Shown one piece after another: positions 60,073-64,000 of a stretch of DNA of 64,000 bases (positions within the stretch are counted from its first letter, which is position 1; each line of letters begins with the position of its first letter). The notes under the pieces are model-generated. The model worked only from the letters and a program-made list of their open reading frames with translations, made no database searches and had not been told where the DNA came from. The position numbers and the translations under genes were made by a program. The DNA comes from JAAZZIT01 sp964480525 (GTDB lineage: Bacteria; Bacillota; Clostridia; Oscillospirales; Ruminococcaceae). The DNA lies in assembly GCA_964480525.1 (NCBI GenBank), contig CAYZOV010000009.1, forward strand, positions 1 through 64,000. The letters run 5' to 3'.

Positions 60073-61013
60073 TCGTCTAGGTAGGTTTCTACGATAAATT
60101 TCGGTCGGTGCTTTGTTTCCAGATAAATTTTGCCAATGTATTCTCCGATAACGCCGATTGACAAAAGTTGCAAACCGCCGATTGCCCAAACGGATACGGC
60201 AATAGACGTCCACCCCGTAACGGTCGCCCCCATAAAGTGGCGAACAAGAAAGTAAATTAACATTCCTATGCTTATGGCAAAAATCGAAAGTCCCAAAAAT
60301 GTTATAAAACGGATTGGTTTTACAGACATGGAAGTTATTCCCTCTAGGGCAAAAGCCAGCATTTTTTTCAGAGGGTACTTTGATTCGCCCGCAAAACGCT
60401 CTTTGCGTTCGTAGTAAACCTTGTCGGATTTATAGCCGACAAGTGGCACAATTCCACGCAAAAACAGGTTTACCTCGTCAAATTGCTCCAACCCGTCGAG
60501 TGCCTTTTTGCTCATAAGTCTGAAATCTGCGTGGTTAAACACAATTTCAATGCCCATTTTCGCCATAATTTTGTAAAATCCCTCTGCGGTAAACTTTTTG
60601 AAAAACGTGTCGGTTTTGCGACTGCTCCGCACCCCGTAAACCACGTCGCAGTTTTCGTCAAGGTATTTGTCCACCATTTCGTCAATGGCGTTTATGTCGT
60701 CTTGCAGGTCTGCGTCAAGAGAAATTGCAGCGTCACATTCGCCCTTGACGGTCATAAGTCCTGCCAAAAGTGCGTTCTGGTGACCCTTGTTTCGTGAAAG
60801 TTTTATGCCACGAAAAATCTTGTCCTGTTGGTGAAGCTGTTGAATAATTTCCCACGTTTTGTCCTTAGAACCGTCGTCCACAAAACAAATTTTGCTGTTT
60901 CCCGAAATTTTGCCCAGATTCATAAGACCGTTAAGCTTTTCTTTCAACTGTTTTGCCGTTTCGTGCAAAACTTCTTCCTCGTTATAACATGGAATAACCA
61001 GATAAAGTTTCAT
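60069..61013 (-). CDS. Polyprenyl-phosphate glycosyltransferase, GtrB type
   Basis: Membrane-bound GT2 enzyme of 314 residues, paralogous to the gene at 50148-51086. Seen are VIPCYNEEEVLHET, CFVDDGSKDKTWEII, KLSRNKGHQNALLAGL and the metal motif SLDADLQDDI (about 96-105); HADFRLMSKKALDGL and FAGESKYPLKKML follow. Two C-terminal helices (about 230-290) end in EYIGKIYLETKHRPKFIVE. It probably makes a polyprenyl-linked sugar donor. No YfhO or flippase gene lies beside it; it is 18 bases after the NlpC/P60-like gene, so the two form an operon. Confidence 0.88.
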   Translation of the reverse strand: MKLYLVIPCYNEEEVLHETAKQLKEKLNGLMNLGKISGNSKICFVDDGSKDKTWEIIQQLHQQDKIFRGIKLSRNKGHQNALLAGLMTVKGECDAAISLDADLQDDINAIDEMVDKYLDENCDVVYGVRSSRKTDTFFKKFTAEGFYKIMAKMGIEIVFNHADFRLMSKKALDGLEQFDEVNLFLRGIVPLVGYKSDKVYYERKERFAGESKYPLKKMLAFALEGITSMSVKPIRFITFLGLSIFAISIGMLIYFLVRHFMGATVTGWTSIAVSVWAIGGLQLLSIGVIGEYIGKIYLETKHRPKFIVETYLDD

Positions 61014-61031
61014 AAATTTGCCTTCTTTTGT

Positions 61032-61595
61032 TTAAATACGGTTAAAAACAATCGCTTTTTTAACCTCGCTGAGTTGGTTTAAATCGCCCTTGTACACAAG
61101 TCTTGCGTTTTTAAGATAGCGAAAATCGTCGGGTTTTACAAGGCACAAATCTTTGTGAAATTTTGCAACCCCACATTCGGTGAGAATTTCCGCTACAAAT
61201 TGGGAACAAATGTAGTGATTTTTGCGGTGAACGGGTATCCCGAACCCCAACGCAAACAGTCCCAGCACGTTGTATGCGTAAATTTTCGATTTGCGTTTAA
61301 AATTATCAATCAAATTCTGGTATGTATCATACTGTTCGTCTGTCACGTCAAAAGCGTACACCTCGCAAGGCACAAGCCTGAACATTTCAAAAACCCCAAT
61401 TTCGGTTTCGTTCACAAACCCTGCCGGCAACGGCGTGCGTTTGAATTTGCGACAAAAGCTGTAAATATCGTAAAGTTCCTCGTCACAGGTGATTGACGTG
61501 TGATTGTACGGCGCTTTTGTTATAAGTTTGATAATTCTCGCAGGAATCGTTCCCGTCTGGGTGAGAATTACATAAATTTTCTTGTTGTTTTCCAT
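61032..61595 (-). CDS. Permuted NlpC/P60-like (YiiX-type) protein
   Basis: Protein of 187 residues without signal peptide. The motifs AARIIKLITKAPYNHTSITC-like (ARIIKLITKAPYNHTSITCD) with His near 32 and HYICSQFVAEILTECG with Cys near 128 have the order His before Cys seen in permuted papain-fold NlpC/P60 proteins (YiiX/YebB type). Such proteins may be amidases or lipid-modifying enzymes. The assignment rests on these motifs only. The ATG has no strong ribosome binding site. It is first of a two-gene operon with the glycosyltransferase. Confidence 0.6.
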   Translation of the reverse strand: MENNKKIYVILTQTGTIPARIIKLITKAPYNHTSITCDEELYDIYSFCRKFKRTPLPAGFVNETEIGVFEMFRLVPCEVYAFDVTDEQYDTYQNLIDNFKRKSKIYAYNVLGLFALGFGIPVHRKNHYICSQFVAEILTECGVAKFHKDLCLVKPDDFRYLKNARLVYKGDLNQLSEVKKAIVFNRI

Positions 61596-61703
61596 AACTA
61601 ATCCTTAAAACATACAGGCACGAAGCCTGAAATTTCCAAATCTAAAAAACCGCAGTTTTCGTTTGCAAACAAAAACCGTGGGCAAAACGATAACTACACA
61701 CTT

Positions 61704-61732
61704 ATTTTACCATAAAATTTCCTTTTTGTCTA
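61704..61732 (-). promoter_or_regulatory. Promoter of the NlpC/P60-like gene
   Basis: On the minus strand TAGACA (61732-61727) and TAAAAT (61709-61704) with a 17-base spacer, about 110 bases before the start codon. The leader contains gcagttttcgtttgcaaacaaaaaccg-like inverted words (61652-61678) that can pair as a hairpin. Confidence 0.65.
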
Positions 61733-61792
61733 TAGTATTGGCGTATTTTTTACGGCATTTGAAAAATGTTTCGACAAAAGGGGTGATTTTTT

Positions 61793-61824
61793 GCAAAAAA
61801 ACGCCCCGAAAAATTCGGAGCGTT
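61793..61824 (-). terminator. Terminator of aspS
   Basis: On the minus strand aaacgctccga / tcggggcgttt (one G-U) with a short AT loop is followed by a T-run; it lies fourteen bases past the aspS stop. Confidence 0.85.
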
Positions 61825-61838
61825 TAAAAATGCGTTAA

Positions 61839-63620
61839 TTATTCCTTTGCGGTTGATTTAATGAAAAGTTCGTCAAGCTGTTTTTCGTCAACAACCGACG
61901 GGCAGGCGCTCATAAGCTCGCTTGCGTTTTGAACCTTAGGGAACGCAACTACATCTCTCAAAGAATCCGCACCGCACATAATCATTGAAAGTCTGTCAAG
62001 ACCGATACCCATACCACCGTGTGGCGGAGCGGCGTACTTGTATGCGTCAACAAGGAAACCGAATTTTGCGTCGATTTCTTCAGCCGTTAGACCCAAAGCT
62101 TCAAACATTTTTTGCTGAAGTTCATAGTCCGTAATTCTCATTGAACCGCTTGAAAGTTCGGTGCCGTTGAGAACCAAGTCCCAAGCCTTTGCACGAACCT
62201 TTGCAGGGTCGCTGTCCAGATATTCAAGACATTCTTCCATTGGCATTGTGAACGGGTGGTGCATAGCAACCCAAGTATTTGAGTCCTCGTCCCATTCAAA
62301 GAACGGAAATTCCGTAATCCAAACAAAGTTGTACTTGTTTTCGTCAACAATACCAAGACGTTTTGCAACGATAAGTCTGATTGCACCCAAAACAGGCAAC
62401 ACAACCTTGTCTTTGTCTGCACCGATAAGCACCAAGTCGCCGTTTTCAGCGCCAACTTCAGCCAAAAGCTTAGCTGTCTGTTCTTCGTCCATAAATTTCT
62501 TGAACGAACAATTTGCACCCTCGTCCGTCCAACGAATGTACGCAAGACCCTTTGCGCCAATGCCCTTTGCGTGTTCGATAAGCTTGTCGATTTCTTTTCT
62601 TGTATAAGTTTTTGAAGCGTTCTTTGCTACAATTGCACGGACAGTTCCGCCGTTTGCCAAAGCGTCCTTGAAAACAGGGAAGTCAATGTCCTTTACGGCA
62701 TTTGAAATATCCTGAATTTCCATTGCAAAACGTGTGTCAGGCTTGTCAGAACCGTATTTGTTCATTGCGTCGGCAAATGTTAAACGTGGAATAGGTGTTG
62801 AAATTTCAACGCCCATAACCTCTTTGAAAAGACGTGAAACATACCCCTCGATACAATTTTGAATGTCCTCTGCGTCAACAAACGACATTTCAAGGTCAAT
62901 TTGTGTAAATTCAGGCTGTCTGTCGGCTCTCAAATCCTCGTCACGGAAACATCTCGCAAGCTGGATATATCTGTCGTAGCCCGAAATCATCAAAAGCTGT
63001 TTGTAAATCTGCGGCGACTGTGGCAAAGCGTAAAATTTGCCTGGGTGTACTCTGGACGGCACGAGGTAATCTCTAGCACCCTCTGGAGTAGATTTCATCA
63101 TCATTGGGGTTTCAATTTCCAAAAATCCGTTTTCGTAGAAGTATTCTCTTGTCACCTGTGCGATTTTGTGACGGGTGATAATATTTTTCTGTAAACGTGG
63201 ATTTCTCAAATCGAGATAACGATATTTAAGCTTCAATTCATCATTAACCTTGTCCGAGTTTGTAACTTCAAAAGGTGGCGTCTGTGCCTTTGAGAGTATT
63301 CTCAAATCATCAACCATAATTTCCACCGTGCCTGTCGGAATTTCCTTGTTTACGCTTTCACGAGGTGTAACAACGCCCTTTGCCATAAGGACAAATTCGC
63401 TTTTAACGGTTTGTGCCTTTGCAAAAATTTCACGGTCGGTGCTGTCGTTAAACGAAAGCTGGACTATGCCTGTTCTATCTCTCAAGTCGATGAAAATAAG
63501 ATTTCCCAAGTCACGAATTTTCTGAACAAAACCTCCCACAACGACCTGTGCGCCTTGTTCAAGAGGAATTTCGCCACAGTAATGTGTACGGCGAAGTCCC
63601 TTCATTGTATCATTTGCCAT
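61839..63620 (-). CDS. aspS: Aspartyl-tRNA synthetase
   Basis: Class II aminoacyl-tRNA synthetase, 593 residues, bacterial type. An N-terminal OB-fold anticodon domain (about 1-105, RDLGNLIFIDLRDRTGIVQL) is followed by the catalytic domain with motif 2 (RCFRDEDLRADRQPEFTQID, about 203-222), the bacterial GAD insertion (about 295-400) and motif 3 (GGMGIGLDRLSMIM, about 517-530). The frame extends to 63662, but AAGGGA eight bases before ATG 63620 (MANDTMKG) sets the start. Whether it also charges tRNA-Asn cannot be decided from sequence. It follows the truncated membrane protein gene by 29 bases, probably one transcript. Confidence 0.95.
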   Translation of the reverse strand: MANDTMKGLRRTHYCGEIPLEQGAQVVVGGFVQKIRDLGNLIFIDLRDRTGIVQLSFNDSTDREIFAKAQTVKSEFVLMAKGVVTPRESVNKEIPTGTVEIMVDDLRILSKAQTPPFEVTNSDKVNDELKLKYRYLDLRNPRLQKNIITRHKIAQVTREYFYENGFLEIETPMMMKSTPEGARDYLVPSRVHPGKFYALPQSPQIYKQLLMISGYDRYIQLARCFRDEDLRADRQPEFTQIDLEMSFVDAEDIQNCIEGYVSRLFKEVMGVEISTPIPRLTFADAMNKYGSDKPDTRFAMEIQDISNAVKDIDFPVFKDALANGGTVRAIVAKNASKTYTRKEIDKLIEHAKGIGAKGLAYIRWTDEGANCSFKKFMDEEQTAKLLAEVGAENGDLVLIGADKDKVVLPVLGAIRLIVAKRLGIVDENKYNFVWITEFPFFEWDEDSNTWVAMHHPFTMPMEECLEYLDSDPAKVRAKAWDLVLNGTELSSGSMRITDYELQQKMFEALGLTAEEIDAKFGFLVDAYKYAAPPHGGMGIGLDRLSMIMCGADSLRDVVAFPKVQNASELMSACPSVVDEKQLDELFIKSTAKE

Positions 63621-63649
63621 ATTAAACATTCCCTTCATTGGATTTTGTA

Positions 63650-64000
63650 TTAGTTTTCGCAAAGATTTTCAAAAAACTCTTTAATTTTTTTGGAATTTCC
63701 GTAATCCCAAAAGCCTGCGAAAATTCCCACCAGCATAAATGCCAGCGACAACAACGCATACGGCGGATTTTCCACAACTAAAACTACCGTAATCATAAAC
63801 GTCAAAACCACCCACACAAGGCAAAATAGGTACGCTGAAATTCCCTGTCTGAGATAGCCCTGAATTTTACAGCCCTTGTCGGTGTCGATGACTACGCCGT
63901 TAAACCTAACCCCGCCACCGTCACGCTTTTTTACGTTGTGGTGATATACCGTAAAGGCGTTTTCTCGGCGTGAACCATAGAAAAAGTCCTCGCTGAAATG
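63650..64000 (-). CDS. Membrane protein, 5' end outside the window
   Basis: The minus-strand frame is open from the window edge (64000) to TAA 63650-63652, giving the last 116 residues. A charged part (FYGSRRENAFTVYHHNVKKR, then GVVIDTDKGCKIQGYLRQG) is followed by two helices (about FCLVWVVLTFMITVVLVV and ALLSLAFMLVGIFAGFWDYG) and a short tail ending in FFENLCEN. The membrane hairpin and polar part suggest a small envelope protein; no family recognised. It lies directly upstream of aspS on the same strand. Confidence 0.7.
   Translation of the reverse strand, partial: HFSEDFFYGSRRENAFTVYHHNVKKRDGGGVRFNGVVIDTDKGCKIQGYLRQGISAYLFCLVWVVLTFMITVVLVVENPPYALLSLAFMLVGIFAGFWDYGNSKKIKEFFENLCEN

Overview
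The window looks like chromosome of a strictly anaerobic, low-to-mid-GC Gram-positive bacterium of the class Clostridia, most like the Ruminococcus/Oscillospiraceae group. The evidence is a six-gene Rnf complex, a trimeric HydABC [FeFe]-hydrogenase, strong AGGAGG-type ribosome binding sites with many TTG and GTG starts, sigma-A promoters with 17-base spacers, the Firmicute order rimP-nusA-ylxR-L7Ae-infB-rbfA-nrnA-truB-ribF, and a secreted GH5 cellulase with a Thr-rich linker. The species was not identified. No rRNA, tRNA, CRISPR array, prophage or transposase gene was seen.

Layout. 1-340: intergenic repeats. 447-5313: rnfCDGEAB, ended by a terminator. 5401-5754: an unusually rich regulatory region (20-bp palindrome, LacI-like half-palindrome, near-consensus promoter, leader hairpin). 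5772-19951: a ten-gene operon on the plus strand encoding two LolD/MacB-type ABC ATPases (one with a C-terminal AbrB-like domain), a very large solute-binding protein with two carbohydrate-binding-like domains, two separate MalF/MalG-type permease pairs, a membrane-anchored NHL/TPR protein, a YIP1-type membrane protein and a giant FIVAR/DUF5696 exported protein. This is the best candidate for an undescribed system: its parts look like a carbohydrate capture, processing and import machine, but the substrate is unknown. 20061-25091 (minus): PH-domain proteins YdbT/YdbS, a lipoprotein, a zinc-ribbon membrane protein and alanine racemase, with a tandem 109-bp repeat at 22054.

25344-37334 (plus): a SLOG protein, a degenerate LCP protein, a PII-like small protein, then the translation and RNA operon through gltX. 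37449-42323: a Gld-type ABC exporter module (ATPase, permease, GldG-like, DUF4340), preceded by a possible 14-codon leader peptide. 42476-48860: small single genes including a hemolysin III protein, an aquaporin, GH5 cellulase, an AI-2E-type permease and a radical SAM protein. 48886-49905: a gene-free palindromic element with ~150-bp inverted arms, related to the repeats at 1-340. 50148-53931: a CsbB/YfhO-like polymer glycosylation pair. 55115-59305: hydCBA. 59433-64000: a radical SAM protein, then minus-strand genes for a polyprenyl glycosyltransferase, an NlpC/P60-like protein, aspS and a truncated membrane protein.

How the genes fit together. Hydrogenase (ferredoxin plus NADH to H2) and Rnf (ferredoxin to NAD+, coupled to ion pumping) would balance the reductant produced by fermenting sugars; the cellulase and the DUF5696 transport operon would supply those sugars. 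These functional links are inferred from content, not shown by the sequence alone.
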